Source: Pseudomonas arcuscaelestis
GTDB taxonomy: Bacteria; Pseudomonadota; Gammaproteobacteria; Pseudomonadales; Pseudomonadaceae
DNA length: 64,000 bases
Reading direction: 5' to 3'
Assembly: GCF_016881005.1 (NCBI RefSeq)
Contig: NZ_JACOPV010000004.1
Coordinates: forward strand, 372,001-436,000
Positions 36,946 to 47,956 of this stretch are shown in pieces. Each line of letters starts with the position of its first letter. Position 1 is the stretch's first letter. The notes under the pieces were generated by a model. That model was not told where the DNA came from and made no database searches. It worked only from the letters and a program-made list of their open reading frames with translations. The position numbers and the translations under genes were made by a program.

Positions 36946-37249
36946 GGCACTCTCATCATCAGGCGATAAACAAGTGTAATCGCTAATGCTGCAGGGACGG
37001 CTTCGCGTTCGAGCGATGTCGAATGGGGAAACACAAAATTCGGAAAGACGTGCTCGTCTGCAGCCGGTTAAGGCTCGTCAGTAACGACGTGCACAGCTGG
37101 CGGTAAAACCAGTTCTGACGATTCAGGCAGGTTGTCACATTGCAGAGCAATGCGACGCCTTGGGTCCTAAGACCTAAGGATCAAGCGACTGCTGCCAACA
37201 GCCCGGCTTTAGGGCCGGGCTAGGCAGAAGCTTGCGACGGACGTCTGTA
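36946..37249 (-). other. rpsU-dnaG intergenic region with two hairpins
   Basis: About 300 bases without a gene. Next to rpsU lies AGCCCGGC-cctaaa-GCCGGGCT (37200-37221), without a T-run, likely an attenuator or processing site like the one known between rpsU and dnaG in E. coli. Further on CCTTAGGTC-ttag-GACCCAAGG (near 37155-37179) forms a second hairpin. A dnaG promoter may also be here. Confidence 0.6.
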
Positions 37250-37465
37250 TTAGTACAGACGAACGGCGCGGCGCTGTTCGCGCTGAACTTTCTTGGCGTG
37301 ACGTTTAACAGCGGCTGCTGCTTTGCGCTTACGCTCAGAAGTCGGCTTCTCGTAAAATTCGCGGCTACGAACTTCAGCCAGAACACCGGCTTTTTCGCAG
37401 GAGCGCTTGAAACGACGCAGAGCTACGTCGAAGGGTTCATTCTCTTTAACTTTGACGGCTGGCAT
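37250..37465 (-). CDS. rpsU: ribosomal protein bS21
   Basis: Small basic 30S protein of 71 residues helping to select mRNA starts; [27 protein letters not shown] is the unmistakable N-terminus, with a Lys/Arg-rich C-terminal helix. First gene of the rpsU-dnaG-rpoD operon, divergent from tsaD. Confidence 0.98.
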
Positions 37466-37539
37466 CCAGAGCTACCTTCATTCATTACCGGGGGTCAACG
37501 AACTCGTGGCAAAACTGTGCACTGGAGAACGTCGGTTTT

Positions 37540-37564
37540 TAAGGGTTGCGGATGTTAACCCTTA
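37540..37564. promoter_or_regulatory. palindrome between rpsU and tsaD
   Basis: TAAGGGTT-gcggatgtt-AACCCTTA, perfect 8-bp arms. Lies in the 202-base divergent region upstream of rpsU and may be an operator. No known consensus recognised. Confidence 0.4.
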
Positions 37565-37667
37565 GCCAGCAGGAATGCAAAGCCTCTGATCGAAAACCGC
37601 TGGTCGGCATCGGGAGTGGGGACTATCATGCGCGCCTTCGAATTCAGCCTCAACAAGGCGCAGACCC

Positions 37668-38693
37668 ATGCTAGTACTGGGATTAGAAACATCCTGCGAT
37701 GAAACCGGCGTCGCATTATACGACAGTGAACGCGGTCTTTTGGCCGATGCATTGTTCAGTCAAATCGACTTGCACCGTGCCTATGGCGGCGTGGTGCCGG
37801 AACTCGCCTCACGCGATCACGTCAAGCGTATGCTGCCGTTGATCCGCCAGGTGCTGGCCGAAGCCGACTGTGTCGCCACCGAAATCGATGCCATTGCCTA
37901 TACCGCAGGTCCGGGTTTGGTAGGCGCATTGTTGGTGGGCGCTTCGTGTGCCCAGGCCTTGGCCTTCGCCTGGGGTATCCCGGCGCTAGGGGTGCACCAC
38001 ATGGAAGGCCATTTGCTTGCGCCAATGCTGGAGGAGCAGCCCCCTGAGTTCCCGTTCGTCGCGTTGCTGGTGTCCGGTGGGCACACTCAGTTGGTGCGCG
38101 TGGATGGCATAGGCCAATACGAGCTGCTGGGTGAGACCCTGGATGACGCCGCAGGCGAAGCATTCGACAAGACCGCCAAGTTGATGGGGCTGAATTATCC
38201 GGGGGGGCCGGAAATCGCCTTGTTGGCCACCCGAGGCGTCCCGGGGCGCTTTGTTTTCCCACGGCCAATGACCGATCGTCCGGGCCTGGATTTCAGCTTC
38301 AGTGGCCTCAAGACGTTTGCTCTCAATACCTGGCAGCAGTGCCAGAAGGCTGGAGACGACGGCGAGCAAACCCGTTGCGACGTGTCGCTGGCCTTCCAGC
38401 AGGCGGTGGTGGAAACTCTGACCATCAAATGCAAGCGCGCTTTGAAGCAGACCGGACTCAAGCGCCTGGTAATCGCAGGCGGGGTGAGTGCCAACAAAGC
38501 GCTGCGTACTTCGTTGGAGGAGATGCTTGCGGGCCTCAAGGGCAATGTTTACTACGCCCGCCCGCAGTTTTGCACCGACAATGGCGCGATGATCGCCTAT
38601 GCCGGTTGCCAACGACTGGCGGCGGGGCAGCAGGAGAGCCTTGCTATCAGCGTGCAAGCACGTTGGCCAATGGAGCAGTTGGTGCCGCTGTGA
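37668..38693 (+). CDS. tsaD: TsaD, tRNA N6-threonylcarbamoyladenosine transferase subunit
   Basis: Transfers the threonylcarbamoyl group from TC-AMP to A37 of tRNAs reading ANN codons, together with TsaB/TsaE. 341 residues; ASKHA fold; metal site HxxxH (H111, H115 in HHMEGH) and [24 protein letters not shown]-terminal [19 protein letters not shown] is diagnostic. Divergent from rpsU, convergent with plsY with 23 bases between the stops. Confidence 0.98.
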   Translation: MLVLGLETSCDETGVALYDSERGLLADALFSQIDLHRAYGGVVPELASRDHVKRMLPLIRQVLAEADCVATEIDAIAYTAGPGLVGALLVGASCAQALAFAWGIPALGVHHMEGHLLAPMLEEQPPEFPFVALLVSGGHTQLVRVDGIGQYELLGETLDDAAGEAFDKTAKLMGLNYPGGPEIALLATRGVPGRFVFPRPMTDRPGLDFSFSGLKTFALNTWQQCQKAGDDGEQTRCDVSLAFQQAVVETLTIKCKRALKQTGLKRLVIAGGVSANKALRTSLEEMLAGLKGNVYYARPQFCTDNGAMIAYAGCQRLAAGQQESLAISVQARWPMEQLVPL

Positions 38694-38716
38694 TGAGCTT
38701 CGCTCATGCAGAAGAT

Positions 38717-39286
38717 TTAGAAATGCCGTTCGCGGCCGGCAAAAAGGTCGCGTAAATTGCCGCGGTGTCGCCAGACTATCAGCACTGTCAGCACGCTGAT
38801 TGGCAATAGCGCCTCAGGTTCGCGCCAGGCCAGCAGTGGTAGCGTCAGCGGTGTGGCGATCAACGCGGCCAGGGAGCTGGTGCGGGTCAGGTAGAACGTC
38901 AGCAGCCACGCGCACACAGCCAGTAGTGCTGCTGGAGGATACAGGCCCAGAAGGAGGCCGGCGGCTGTGGCTACACCTTTGCCGCCACGGAAGCAGAAGT
39001 ACACCGGAAACAAATGGCCAATGACCGCACACAAGCCAATCCAGGCCTGTTGTTGCAGATCAAGGCCGGCATAACTGGCAATTAGCACGGGCAATACGCC
39101 CTTGCACAAATCGCCAAGCAGGGTCAGGACCGCGAGCTTGCGGCCGGCCAGGCGCAGCATGTTGGTTGCCCCGGCATTGCCAGAACCGCTCATGCGTGGG
39201 TCCGGACTGCCATTGAGGCGACTCAGGAGAATGGCAAAGGACAGCGAGCCAAGCAGGTAGGCGAGCAGCGCCAGTAACCAAAACAT
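38717..39286 (-). CDS. plsY: PlsY, acyl-phosphate:glycerol-3-phosphate acyltransferase
   Basis: Inner-membrane enzyme making lysophosphatidate from acyl-phosphate (supplied by PlsX). 189 residues, five hydrophobic segments; conserved loops [23 protein letters not shown] and [19 protein letters not shown] are all present. Divergent from folB, with 74 bases between. Confidence 0.97.
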   Translation of the reverse strand: MFWLLALLAYLLGSLSFAILLSRLNGSPDPRMSGSGNAGATNMLRLAGRKLAVLTLLGDLCKGVLPVLIASYAGLDLQQQAWIGLCAVIGHLFPVYFCFRGGKGVATAAGLLLGLYPPAALLAVCAWLLTFYLTRTSSLAALIATPLTLPLLAWREPEALLPISVLTVLIVWRHRGNLRDLFAGRERHF

Positions 39287-39360
39287 GCTAACTATTCCGG
39301 GCGAGGACGCCCTGATTCTAGCGGCGCAAGTCGCCCTTGTCGTGCAGTGGAGAGAAGTGC

Positions 39361-39714
39361 TTGGACAGAGTGTTCATCGAGGGCCTGGAAGTCGACACCG
39401 TTATCGGTGCCTATGACTGGGAGCGTGGTATTCGCCAGTGCCTGCGTCTGGACCTGCGTTTTGCCTGGGACAACCGTCCGGCCGCAGCCGGTGACGATCT
39501 GACCCTGGCACTGGACTATGCCAGTGTGACCGCACGGATCCAGGCGTTCGCCGAGCAGTCGGAGTTTCAATTGGTTGAGACGTTTGCCGAGCGCCTTGCC
39601 GCGGTGCTGATGAGTGAGTTCCAGATTCCTTGGCTGCAGCTCAAATTGACCAAGCCTGGTGCTGTTTCGGCAGCCACAGGAGTCGGCGTGGAGATCGAGC
39701 GCGGATGTCTCTGA
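39361..39714 (+). CDS. folB: FolB, dihydroneopterin aldolase
   Basis: Cleaves dihydroneopterin to 6-hydroxymethyl-dihydropterin in folate synthesis. 117 residues. I place the start at TTG 39361 ([22 protein letters not shown]) with GGAG eight bases upstream; a longer frame exists but adds an odd leader. The stop overlaps folK by ten bases, so the next two steps of the pathway are coupled. Confidence 0.93.
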   Translation: MDRVFIEGLEVDTVIGAYDWERGIRQCLRLDLRFAWDNRPAAAGDDLTLALDYASVTARIQAFAEQSEFQLVETFAERLAAVLMSEFQIPWLQLKLTKPGAVSAATGVGVEIERGCL

Positions 39715-40214
39715 GCCGGGTTTACCTTGGTCTTGGCAGCAATGTCGAGCGTGAGCGGAACCTGTGTGCGGGGCTCGACGCCCTGGCTGGCTTTCTGCAA
39801 GACATGCACTGTTCGCCGGTTTTCGAAAGCCAGGCTGTTGGGATCAAGAGTGGTCCATTTATCAATCTGGTGGTCACCGGGCTGACTGATTTGCCGCTGA
39901 TGGAGCTGGATCGCCGGCTCAAGTTCATCGAGGCAGACAATGGCCGCTATGCGCCAGATCGTAAAGGCTTGCCGCTGGATATCGACGTGCTCATGTACAA
40001 CGACATGCATGGTAGTTTCGATGGCCTGGTGCTGCCGCGCGCCGAAATTCTCAAGAATGCCTTCGTTCTCTGGCCGCTGGCATTGATCGCGCCGGATTTG
40101 TTACATCCGGGCGCCGGGAAAACCATGGGGCAATTGTGGAGTGAGGCAAGGATCGATCAGGTGCTGGCACCGGTGCCGTTTGAGTGGCGTGGACAGCAAC
40201 TGACCGGACTCTGA
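39705..40214 (+). CDS. folK: FolK, 6-hydroxymethyl-dihydropterin pyrophosphokinase
   Basis: Transfers pyrophosphate from ATP to hydroxymethyl-dihydropterin, next in the folate path. 169 residues from ATG 39705. Motifs: YLGLGSNVERERNL at the N-terminus, GPFINLVV, LDIDVLMYND (metal-binding Asp pair) and LPRAEILKNAFVLWPLA. Follows folB with overlap. Confidence 0.96.
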   Translation: MSLSRVYLGLGSNVERERNLCAGLDALAGFLQDMHCSPVFESQAVGIKSGPFINLVVTGLTDLPLMELDRRLKFIEADNGRYAPDRKGLPLDIDVLMYNDMHGSFDGLVLPRAEILKNAFVLWPLALIAPDLLHPGAGKTMGQLWSEARIDQVLAPVPFEWRGQQLTGL

Positions 40215-40222
40215 CTTTACTA

Positions 40223-40283
40223 TCGTGGGGCAAGCGCGCTCCTAGCGGTCATGCATGGAGCGGGAGCGGGTTTGCCTTGCGAT
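40223..40283. repeat. REP-like inverted repeat
   Basis: TCGTGGGGCAAGCGCGCTCC and GGAGCGGGTTTGCCTTGCGA form an imperfect palindrome in the folK-cca convergent gap, like the repetitive extragenic palindromes of P. putida. Could also act as a two-way terminator. Confidence 0.6.
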
Positions 40284-41509
40284 CAAGATTCAATGCTGAC
40301 GTAGGCTTTCAAAGCTTTCAGTCGTTCGCCCTTTAGCGCCTCTCCCAGGGCTTGTCCGGTCAGACCTTTCTGTACCAGCGGCTGCACTTGCACCGCACGC
40401 GCTACAGCCGCGGCGCCGCGCAGGTAGTCAGCCTGTGGATATTCGCGCTGCTCCAGCCCTTTGCGTCCTCGTGCGTCCATCTCGCAGGCTGCAATAAACT
40501 CCTCGAAACGCTGTGGCCGCCGGTAAACGTCGAAGCTTTGCAGTAAGCCCAGCAGGGTCGATGCCTTGAGCTCCAGGGCGCGATGGCAATGGGTATGGTA
40601 TTCGCCGACCAGCAATGCCAGTTCCTGGCAGTCGCGTGGCACTTTGAAGCGCTGGTTTACCGCCTTGATGAGTTTGAGCCCACGATGCTCGTGAGCGATG
40701 TGCCTGGGCCATTCGTCCTCAGGGGTAAGCCCTTTGCCTAGATCGTGGAGCAGGCAGGCCCAGCGCACGCTCAGCGGCTGCTTATGCCGTGCCGCTTGTT
40801 CGAGAACGGCCAGGGTGTGTATACCGCAGTCGATTTCCGGGTGGTGGGCCGGTGGTTGAGGTACGCCAAACAATGCTTCCAGCTCCGGAATCAATTCTTT
40901 CAGTGCTGCGCAATCGCGCAGTACCTGAATGAAAACCTGCGGCTGGTCTTCCATCAGTGCCCGGGCAATTTCCTTCCAGCTGCGTTCGGCGGTAAGCGCC
41001 TGAAGTTCACCGGATTCACTGAGTTGACGCATCAACTCAATGGTTGGCGCGGCTACCGTGAAGCCCAATCCGGCGTAGCGTGCGGCAAACCGGGCAACAC
41101 GCAGGACCCGCAACGGATCTTCGGCGAATGCCGGGGATACATGACGTAAAATGCGCGCTTCCAGGTCCTTTTGGCCGTTATAAGGATCGCAGATATTTCC
41201 CTGCTCATCCTCGGCCATGGCGTTGATCGTCAGATCGCGTCGGATCAGGTCCTCTTCGAGTGTTACCTCAGGGCTTGCGTGGAAAGTGAAGCCACCGTAA
41301 CCGCGGCCACTTTTCCGTTCAGTACGCGCCAAAGCGTACTCTTCGCCGCTTTTGGGATGGATGAACACCGGAAAGTCGGTACCCACAGGTCGATAGCCCA
41401 GCGCCTGCATTTGCTCTGCGCTCGCCCCTTCCACCACCCAGTCGATATCACTGACCGGTTGGCCGAGCAAGCGGTCACGTACGGCGCCGCCGACTTTGTA
41501 GATGTGCAT
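40283..41509 (-). CDS. cca: CCA-adding tRNA nucleotidyltransferase
   Basis: Adds or repairs the CCA end of tRNAs. 408 residues: class II nucleotidyltransferase N-terminus with Asp21/Asp23 (SDIDWVV), [27 protein letters not shown]-terminal HD domain (LLHDLGKG ... HEHRG) expected to have phosphatase/phosphodiesterase activity, as in E. coli. Last gene before the spoVR cluster on the same strand, 56 bases downstream. Confidence 0.96.
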   Translation of the reverse strand: MHIYKVGGAVRDRLLGQPVSDIDWVVEGASAEQMQALGYRPVGTDFPVFIHPKSGEEYALARTERKSGRGYGGFTFHASPEVTLEEDLIRRDLTINAMAEDEQGNICDPYNGQKDLEARILRHVSPAFAEDPLRVLRVARFAARYAGLGFTVAAPTIELMRQLSESGELQALTAERSWKEIARALMEDQPQVFIQVLRDCAALKELIPELEALFGVPQPPAHHPEIDCGIHTLAVLEQAARHKQPLSVRWACLLHDLGKGLTPEDEWPRHIAHEHRGLKLIKAVNQRFKVPRDCQELALLVGEYHTHCHRALELKASTLLGLLQSFDVYRRPQRFEEFIAACEMDARGRKGLEQREYPQADYLRGAAAVARAVQVQPLVQKGLTGQALGEALKGERLKALKAYVSIES

Positions 41510-41565
41510 GAAAATCCTCCGTTGATGCCACAGGATAACCTGTATGGCGGCAACGGAGGGTTGGC

Positions 41566-43128
41566 CTACAGATGCACGACTGCCAGGTCAAGGCGTCCGT
41601 ACTCTGCTTCGCCGTGCTCGCCCTTGGGCGGCACATGGTGGGTTTTCATGATCTGGTCACCCTGCAGGGTCTCCAGATGGATATCAAAGCCCCACAGGCG
41701 GTGCAGGTGCTTGAGAACCTCCTCGGTCGAGTCGCCTAGTGGCTTGCGGTCGTGTTGTTGGTGACGCAGGGTCAGGGAGCGATCACCGCGACGGTCGATA
41801 CTCCAGATCTGCACGTTGGGCTCACGATTGCCGAGATTGTATTGGGCTGCAAGCGTTTCACGAATGATCCGGTAGCCGCTTTCGTCATGAATAGCTGGCA
41901 CCAACAGGTCATCGCGCTGATCATCATCGAGGATGCTGAACAGCTTGAGGTCGCGGATCACTGTAGGAGAAAGGTACTGCAGGATGAAGCTCTCGTCCTT
42001 GAAGCTGCTCATGGCGAACTTGATGGTCGACAACCAGTCACTGCCGGCGATGTCGGGGAACCACCGGCGGTCTTCCTCGGTTGGGTTCTCACACATGCGC
42101 CGGATGTCCCGATACATGGCGAAGCCCAGGGCGTAAGGGTTGATGCCGCTGTAGTAGGGGCTATCGAAGCCAGGTTGAAACACCACGCTGGTGTGCGATT
42201 GCAGGAACTCCATCATGAAGCCTTCGGTCACCAGGCCTTCGTCGTACAGGTCGTTCATCAGGGTGTAGTGCCAGAACGTTGCCCAGCCTTCGTTCATCAC
42301 CTGGGTCTGGCGTTGCGGATAAAAATACTGAGCGATCTTGCGCACGATGCGTACGATCTCGCGTTGCCAGGGTTCCAGTAGCGGGGCATGTTTCTCGATG
42401 AAGTAGAGAATGTTCTCCTGGGGTTCGGCTGGGAAGCGGGCGTTATCTCGATCGCTGTTCTTATCTGCGCCTTTGGGGATGGTTCGCCACAGGTCATTGA
42501 TCTGCTTTTGCAGGTGCTCTTCGCGCTCTTTTTGCCGGCGCCGTTCCTCTTCGGCAGAAATTGGATAGGGGCGCTTGTAGCGGTCTACACCGTAATTCAT
42601 CAGGGCGTGGCAGGAGTCGAGCAGATCTTCCACCGCGTCGATTCCGTGACGTTCTTCGCATTGGGTGATGTACTGCTTGGCGAACACCAGGTAGTCGATG
42701 ATCGAGCTGGCATCGGTCCAGGTGCGGAACAGATAGTTGCCCTTGAAAAAACTGTTGTGACCGTAGCAGGCGTGCGCGACCACCAGTGCCTGCATGCAGA
42801 TGGTGTTTTCTTCCATCAGGTAAGCGATGCAGGGGTCGGAGTTGATCACAATCTCGTAGGCCAGACCCATCTGGCCTCGGCTGTACGACTTTTCCGTACT
42901 GAGGAAGTGTTTGCCGTAGGACCAATGGTGATAGCCAAGCGGCATGCCGACAGACGCATAGGCGTCCATCATTTGTTCAGCCGTTATCACTTCGATTTGG
43001 TTAGGGTAAGTGTCCAGGGCATAGCGCTCGGCCAGGCGGCTGATTTCCCGGTCATAGGCCTGGATCAGTTCGAATGTCCATTCGGACCCGGTGGATAGCG
43101 GTTGGCGCTTCTGCTCTCTAGCGGTCAT
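41566..43128 (-). CDS. spoVR: SpoVR family protein (YcgB)
   Basis: A 520-residue SpoVR/YcgB protein of unknown biochemical function, named after a Bacillus spore-cortex gene. Recognisable stretches: [40 protein letters not shown] (an HExxH-like region is not clear). It overlaps yeaH by four bases (ATGA). In enterobacteria the prkA-yeaH-ycgB set is a general stress (RpoS) unit; the same grouping here suggests joint action. Confidence 0.93.
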   Translation of the reverse strand: MTAREQKRQPLSTGSEWTFELIQAYDREISRLAERYALDTYPNQIEVITAEQMMDAYASVGMPLGYHHWSYGKHFLSTEKSYSRGQMGLAYEIVINSDPCIAYLMEENTICMQALVVAHACYGHNSFFKGNYLFRTWTDASSIIDYLVFAKQYITQCEERHGIDAVEDLLDSCHALMNYGVDRYKRPYPISAEEERRRQKEREEHLQKQINDLWRTIPKGADKNSDRDNARFPAEPQENILYFIEKHAPLLEPWQREIVRIVRKIAQYFYPQRQTQVMNEGWATFWHYTLMNDLYDEGLVTEGFMMEFLQSHTSVVFQPGFDSPYYSGINPYALGFAMYRDIRRMCENPTEEDRRWFPDIAGSDWLSTIKFAMSSFKDESFILQYLSPTVIRDLKLFSILDDDQRDDLLVPAIHDESGYRIIRETLAAQYNLGNREPNVQIWSIDRRGDRSLTLRHQQHDRKPLGDSTEEVLKHLHRLWGFDIHLETLQGDQIMKTHHVPPKGEHGEAEYGRLDLAVVHL

Positions 43129-44396
43129 GTCACTAACCTGCGCTGGAAGAGTTCACGGAAGACCGGATAGATATCACCGGCCGATACCAGCTGTTGCTGG
43201 GCAAACGTGTCGGCAAAAGCTTCGCCGATACGTTCATATTCGAACCACAGTGCCTGATGCTCGCGTGGAGTGATTTCAACGTAAGTGTAGTACTGGACGA
43301 ACGGCATGATCTGCTTGGTCAGAATCTCGCGGCAGATCGGCGAGTCATCATTCCAGTTGTCACCATCCGAGGCTTGGGCTGCATAAATGTTCCATTCATT
43401 GGCCGGATAACGTTCGCTCATGACCTCCTGCATCAATTTCAGGGCGCTGGAAACGATGGTGCCACCGGTTTCCCGAGAATAGAAAAATTCTTCTTCGTCG
43501 ACTTCGCGGGCACTGGTGTGGTGGCGAATGAACACCACTTCGATCTTGTCGTAATTGCGCTTGAGGAACAGATACAGAAGGATGAAAAAGCGCTTGGCAA
43601 TGTCTTTGGTGGCTTGGGTCATCGACCCGGAAACGTCCATCAAGCAGAACATCACCGCTTTGGAGCTAGGGTTGGGTTGTTTGATCAGCAGGTTGTATTT
43701 GAGGTCGAACGTATCCAGGAAGGGCACACGGTGGATGCGTGCACTCAACCGTTCAATTTCGGCTTCGGTTTCCTGAATATCGCCGAAGTTGTCTGGTTCT
43801 TCCCGCTTTAGGCGCGCCAGTTCCTCCTGTGCCAGCCGCAACTTCGCGCGGCTGCTTCCGGAGAGAGCGATGCGGCGTGCGTGAGCTGAGCGCAAGGTGC
43901 GAATGATGTTGATGCGCGAGGGATTGCCTTCGTTGCTGATCCCGGCGCGCACGGTTTTGAAGGTGTCGGTCCCGGTCAGGTGACGCTTTACCAGGTTGGG
44001 CAGCTCCAGATCCTCGAACATGAATTCGAGGAACTCCTCCTGGGTGATCTGGAAGACAAACTCATCCATCCCTTCGCCAGAGTTGCCTGCCTTGCCGCGA
44101 CCACCGCCACCGCCGCCACCTTGAGGTCGGGCGATGTGCTCACCGGCGGTGAACTCCTTGTTGCCAGGATGCACCACGGTCTGTTTGCCACCCCGACCAT
44201 GATGAAGCACCGGCTCGTCGATATCGCGGCCTGGAATACTGATTTGCTCACCATGCTCCATGTCAGTGATGGAGCGGCGACTTACGGCTTCCTCTACGGC
44301 TTTTTTGATGTGGTCACGGTAACGCCGTAGAAAACGCTGGCGGTTGACCGTGCTCTTGTTCTTGCCGTTCAGGCGTCGGTCGATTACATAGCTCAT
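43125..44396 (-). CDS. yeaH: YeaH, DUF444 protein with von Willebrand-like domain
   Basis: A 423-residue DUF444 protein. N-terminus [34 protein letters not shown]; a glycine run ([12 protein letters not shown]) of about residues 85-100; C-terminal VWA-like fold with [21 protein letters not shown] (DxSxS metal site) and [16 protein letters not shown]. Start ATG 44396 with GGAGGGG upstream. Works in the PrkA kinase/SpoVR stress set; partner roles not settled. Confidence 0.94.
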   Translation of the reverse strand: MSYVIDRRLNGKNKSTVNRQRFLRRYRDHIKKAVEEAVSRRSITDMEHGEQISIPGRDIDEPVLHHGRGGKQTVVHPGNKEFTAGEHIARPQGGGGGGGRGKAGNSGEGMDEFVFQITQEEFLEFMFEDLELPNLVKRHLTGTDTFKTVRAGISNEGNPSRINIIRTLRSAHARRIALSGSSRAKLRLAQEELARLKREEPDNFGDIQETEAEIERLSARIHRVPFLDTFDLKYNLLIKQPNPSSKAVMFCLMDVSGSMTQATKDIAKRFFILLYLFLKRNYDKIEVVFIRHHTSAREVDEEEFFYSRETGGTIVSSALKLMQEVMSERYPANEWNIYAAQASDGDNWNDDSPICREILTKQIMPFVQYYTYVEITPREHQALWFEYERIGEAFADTFAQQQLVSAGDIYPVFRELFQRRLVT

Positions 44397-44414
44397 AGGC
44401 CCCTCCGGGAGTAG

Positions 44415-44531
44415 GCGGTAGCTGCAAGCTGCAAACTTCAAGTGGCAAGAAAGGGCATCGCTGCCGCCGCCAGCCAGGCGCATAGCGGATGTATGCGCCG
44501 GACGTGCAGCTGACAGCGTGCAGCTTGCCGC
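44415..44531. repeat. repeat-rich spacer between prkA and yeaH
   Basis: GCGGTAGCTGCAAGCTGC at one end and GCAGCTTGCCGC at the other are partly inverse copies built of AGCTTGC/GCAAGCT units, like dispersed repeats common in Pseudomonas. The right arm touches the prkA stop. Confidence 0.45.
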
Positions 44532-46454
44532 TTATTGGGATTTCCTGACCCGCAGGTACCATTCCGATAGCAGCCGAACTTGCTTGTCTGTGTAACCGCG
44601 TTCCACCATTCGGGTAACAAAGTCGTTGTGTTTCTGTTGATCCTCTTTGCTCGCCTTGGCGTTGAAGCTGATGACTGGCAGCAGATCCTCAGTGTTGGAG
44701 AACATTTTCTTCTCGATCACTACCCGCAGTTTTTCATAGCTGAGCCAGGTTGGATTCTTGCCATTGTTGTTGGCGCGGGCACGCAACACGAAGTTGACGA
44801 TTTCGTTGCGGAAATCCTTCGGATTGCTGATGCCAGCCGGCTTCTCGATTTTCTCCAGTTCTTCGTTGAGGGCGATGCGGTTGAGGATCTCGCCGGTTTC
44901 CGGATCGCGGTATTCCTGGTCCTGAATCCAGAAGTCGGCGTACAGCACATAACGGTCGAAAATGTTCTGGCCGTACTCGCTGTAGGACTCAAGGTAGGCA
45001 GTCTGGATTTCTTTGCCGATGAACTCGATGTAGCGGGGCGCCAGGTACTCTTTCAGGTAGCGCAGATAACGTTCACGTACTTCGGCTGGGAACTGTTCCT
45101 GTTCGATCTGCTGTTCAAGCACATACAACAAGTGCACCGGGTTCGCGGCGATTTCGTGTGGATCGAAGTTGAAGACTTTCGACAGGATCTTGAAGGCAAA
45201 TCGAGTCGATAGGCCATTCATGCCCTCGTCGACACCCGCAGAGTCACGGTATTCCTGAATCGATTTGGCCTTGGGATCGGTATCCTTGAGGTTTTCGCCG
45301 TCGTAGACGCGCATTTTCGAATAAATGTTCGAGTTTTCCGGTTCTTTCAGCCGCGATAGCACGGTGAACTGGGCGAGCATTTTCAACGTGTCCGGGGCGC
45401 AATGGGCCTTGGCCAGGGAACTGTTGAACAGCAGTTTGTCGTAGATCTTTATCTCGTCGCTGACCCGCAGGCAGTACGGTACTTTGACGATATAGATCCG
45501 GTCGATGAACGCTTCGTTGTTCTTGTTGTTGCGGAAACTATGCCATTCCGATTCGTTGGAGTGGGCCAACAGAATCCCGGAGTAGGGGATTGAGCCCAAG
45601 CCTTCGGTACTGTTGTAGTTACCTTCCTGGGTGGCGGTGAGCAGTGGGTGCAGAACCTTGATGGGCGCCTTGAACATCTCGACGAATTCCATCAAACCCT
45701 GGTTGGCCCGGCAAAGCGCACCTGAGTAGCTGTAGGCGTCGGCGTCGTTTTGCGGGTACTCCTCGAGTTTTCGGATATCGACTTTACCCACCAGGGCGGA
45801 AATGTCCTGGTTGTTCTCGTCACCCGGCTCGGTTTTGGCTATGGCGATCTGGTTGAGAATCGAGGGGTGCAGTTTGACCACCCTGAATTGGCTGATATCG
45901 CCCCCGAATTCGGCCAATCGCTTGGTCGCCCAAGGCGACATAATGGTGTTCAAATAACGCCGTGGAATGCCAAAGTCTTCTTCCAGGATCGCGCCATCTT
46001 CTGTGGCGTTGAACAGGCCCAGAGGCGACTCGAATACAGGAGAGCCTTTGATTGCATAGAAGGGCACTTTCTCCATCAGTTGCTTGAGTTTCTCTGCCAG
46101 CGAGGACTTACCGCCACCCACCGGTCCGAGCAGATAGAGAATCTGCTTCTTTTCTTCCAGTCCCTGGGCAGCATGGCGGAAGTAGGAGACGATCTGATCG
46201 ATGCACTCTTCCATGCCATGAAAATCTTCAAAGGCTGGATAGCGACGGATTACTTTATTGGAGAAGATTCGCGACAGCCTTGAGTTATTCGAGGTGTCGA
46301 CCAGTTCCGGCTCACCGATGGCCATCAACAGGCGTTCGGCCGCCGACGCGTAAGCGCTGCGATCGCTTTTGCAGAGCTCCAGATACTCTTGCAGCGAAAG
46401 TTCTTCCTGACGGGTGGACTCGAAACGTTGCTGGAAGTGGCTAAAAATACTCAT
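44532..46454 (-). CDS. prkA: PrkA (YeaG), serine protein kinase with AAA domain
   Basis: A 640-residue PrkA kinase: N-terminal AAA part with P-loop GPVGGGKSS (about 110-118), C-terminal kinase-like part. Start ATG 46454 with a GAGG-type site; an extended frame to 46523 is not needed. In E. coli YeaG acts with YeaH in nitrogen starvation and stationary-phase adaptation. First gene of prkA-yeaH-spoVR. Confidence 0.95.
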   Translation of the reverse strand: MSIFSHFQQRFESTRQEELSLQEYLELCKSDRSAYASAAERLLMAIGEPELVDTSNNSRLSRIFSNKVIRRYPAFEDFHGMEECIDQIVSYFRHAAQGLEEKKQILYLLGPVGGGKSSLAEKLKQLMEKVPFYAIKGSPVFESPLGLFNATEDGAILEEDFGIPRRYLNTIMSPWATKRLAEFGGDISQFRVVKLHPSILNQIAIAKTEPGDENNQDISALVGKVDIRKLEEYPQNDADAYSYSGALCRANQGLMEFVEMFKAPIKVLHPLLTATQEGNYNSTEGLGSIPYSGILLAHSNESEWHSFRNNKNNEAFIDRIYIVKVPYCLRVSDEIKIYDKLLFNSSLAKAHCAPDTLKMLAQFTVLSRLKEPENSNIYSKMRVYDGENLKDTDPKAKSIQEYRDSAGVDEGMNGLSTRFAFKILSKVFNFDPHEIAANPVHLLYVLEQQIEQEQFPAEVRERYLRYLKEYLAPRYIEFIGKEIQTAYLESYSEYGQNIFDRYVLYADFWIQDQEYRDPETGEILNRIALNEELEKIEKPAGISNPKDFRNEIVNFVLRARANNNGKNPTWLSYEKLRVVIEKKMFSNTEDLLPVISFNAKASKEDQQKHNDFVTRMVERGYTDKQVRLLSEWYLRVRKSQ

Positions 46455-46697
46455 GACGTCACCTCGCTCGATACGTGGAGCCGACGCCGGATCAGTCAGC
46501 TGATGCTGGCATGCAATCGGCACTACCGATTGCTGTATACCCCCCAGAACACCTGTGAATCGCTACCGATGACCCGCACGCCGGTGTACCGGCTCTCCCC
46601 TTTTTGGATGGCCTGGGCTTAAGGATAGTTGGTTCTCGGCGAGGTCAAGGGCGGTTGGATGAATTGTTGCAGGTGACCGTTCGTCAGGTACGGCGCG

Positions 46698-46718
46698 AGC
46701 CCGCACGGGGCGCGGGCT
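46698..46718 (-). terminator. hairpin after glpE
   Basis: AGCCCGC-acggggc-GCGGGCT, about 18 bases past the glpE stop; no T-tract on either side close to it. A weak terminator or RNA-stabilising stem at the end of the lptD-glpE operon. Confidence 0.4.
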
Positions 46719-46736
46719 GCAGGAGAAGAAAAAAAA

Positions 46737-47066
46737 TTATTCGGTGCTGCCCTGAGCCGTTTCTGCTGGATAGGTGCCACGCCACAGCTCGAATCCGCCA
46801 TCGAGACTGTAGACGTCGGAAAAACCCTGGCTGACCAGATATGCAGCGGCGCTTTGACTCGAGTTGCCGTGGTAACAGACGACCACCGTTGGCGCATCGA
46901 GGTCGGCGCCGCGGATGAATTCTGCCACCGAATGGTTGTCCAGATGTGTGGAGCCGGTGATATGGCCAAGGGCATAGGTTTGCGGGTCGCGAATATCGAC
47001 CACGACCGCACCTTGCTCACGTAGCGCTTGGGCCTGCTCGGGAGGGATGCGTTTGAATTCGCTCAT
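46737..47066 (-). CDS. glpE: GlpE, thiosulfate sulfurtransferase (rhodanese)
   Basis: Single-domain rhodanese of 109 residues; active-site Cys64 in [14 protein letters not shown]. Moves sulfane sulfur from thiosulfate to cyanide or thiol acceptors in the cytoplasm. Despite its E. coli name it lies here at the end of the apaG-apaH operon, 14 bases after apaH. Confidence 0.93.
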   Translation of the reverse strand: MSEFKRIPPEQAQALREQGAVVVDIRDPQTYALGHITGSTHLDNHSVAEFIRGADLDAPTVVVCYHGNSSQSAAAYLVSQGFSDVYSLDGGFELWRGTYPAETAQGSTE

Positions 47067-47080
47067 GGGGCGGCTTTCCT

Positions 47081-47956
47081 TCAGGGCTGGTCGTTCAGTT
47101 TAGTCGGTAGTGTGGAGGTTGGCTGGGGGCCGGGAGTGCCCTCGTCGGTGCATTCACAACGATGCGTTTCGCCGCTGTCGACGTTGTACAGGGTCATGGC
47201 GCCGCCCCACACGCATCCAGTGTCCAGGGCAATGACATCAGGCTCGTTGCAGCGGCCTTCGAGGGCAGCCCAGTGACCGAAAATGATTTTTACATGCCGT
47301 GAGCGACGGCCCTTGTGCGCGAACCATGGCTTGTAGCCAGGCGGTGCGGTGTCTGCGCCTTCCTTGCCTTTTAGGTCGAGTTTGCCCTCGCTGGTGCAAA
47401 AACGCATGCGAGTGAAGTAGTTGGTGATCACCCGCAGGCGCGTTACGCCGCTGAGGTTCTTGCTCCACTTGTTCGGCTCGTTGCCGTACATGCCGTCGAG
47501 ATAAAGCTTGAGGCGATTGTCATCGCGCAGGGCTTCTTCTACTTCGCTGGCATGTTCCAGTGCTTTACCCAATGTCCATTGCGGAGGAATGCCAGCATGC
47601 ACCAGCACCACGCCACGCTGTTCATCGTAGTGCAGCAGCTTTTGCCGCCGTAGCCAGTCCAGGAGTTCGCCAGCGTCTGGCGCCTGGAGAATCTCGCGCA
47701 GTGTGTCGTTTTTTTTCAGGCGCTCAATGTTATGCCACGCTGCCAGCAGGTGCAGGTCATGGTTGCCGAGGACGCAGACTAGCGAATCACGTATCGAATA
47801 CAAGAACCGCAGGGTTTCCAGGGACTCCGGGCCGCGGTTGACCAGATCGCCTACCAGCCACAGGCGGTCGACTGCTGGATTGAAGTTGACGCGCTCAAGA
47901 AGGCATTTCAGCGGTTGCAGGCACCCCTGCAAGTCGCCGACTGCATAGACAGCCAT
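47081..47956 (-). CDS. apaH: ApaH, symmetrical diadenosine tetraphosphatase
   Basis: Splits Ap4A to two ADP and can remove Np4 caps from RNA. 291 residues with the calcineurin-type metal motifs GDLQGC (residues 7-12), [10 protein letters not shown] and [10 protein letters not shown]. The first motif has Gln where other phosphatases have His (GDxHG), which is common in ApaH. Its ATG shares one base with the apaG stop. Confidence 0.95.
   Translation of the reverse strand: MAVYAVGDLQGCLQPLKCLLERVNFNPAVDRLWLVGDLVNRGPESLETLRFLYSIRDSLVCVLGNHDLHLLAAWHNIERLKKNDTLREILQAPDAGELLDWLRRQKLLHYDEQRGVVLVHAGIPPQWTLGKALEHASEVEEALRDDNRLKLYLDGMYGNEPNKWSKNLSGVTRLRVITNYFTRMRFCTSEGKLDLKGKEGADTAPPGYKPWFAHKGRRSRHVKIIFGHWAALEGRCNEPDVIALDTGCVWGGAMTLYNVDSGETHRCECTDEGTPGPQPTSTLPTKLNDQP

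Noticed and set aside
47937..47956. Inactive ApaH because GDxHG reads GDLQG
   Set aside because: As far as I recall, Gln at this position occurs in many ApaH proteins; the other metal motifs are complete.
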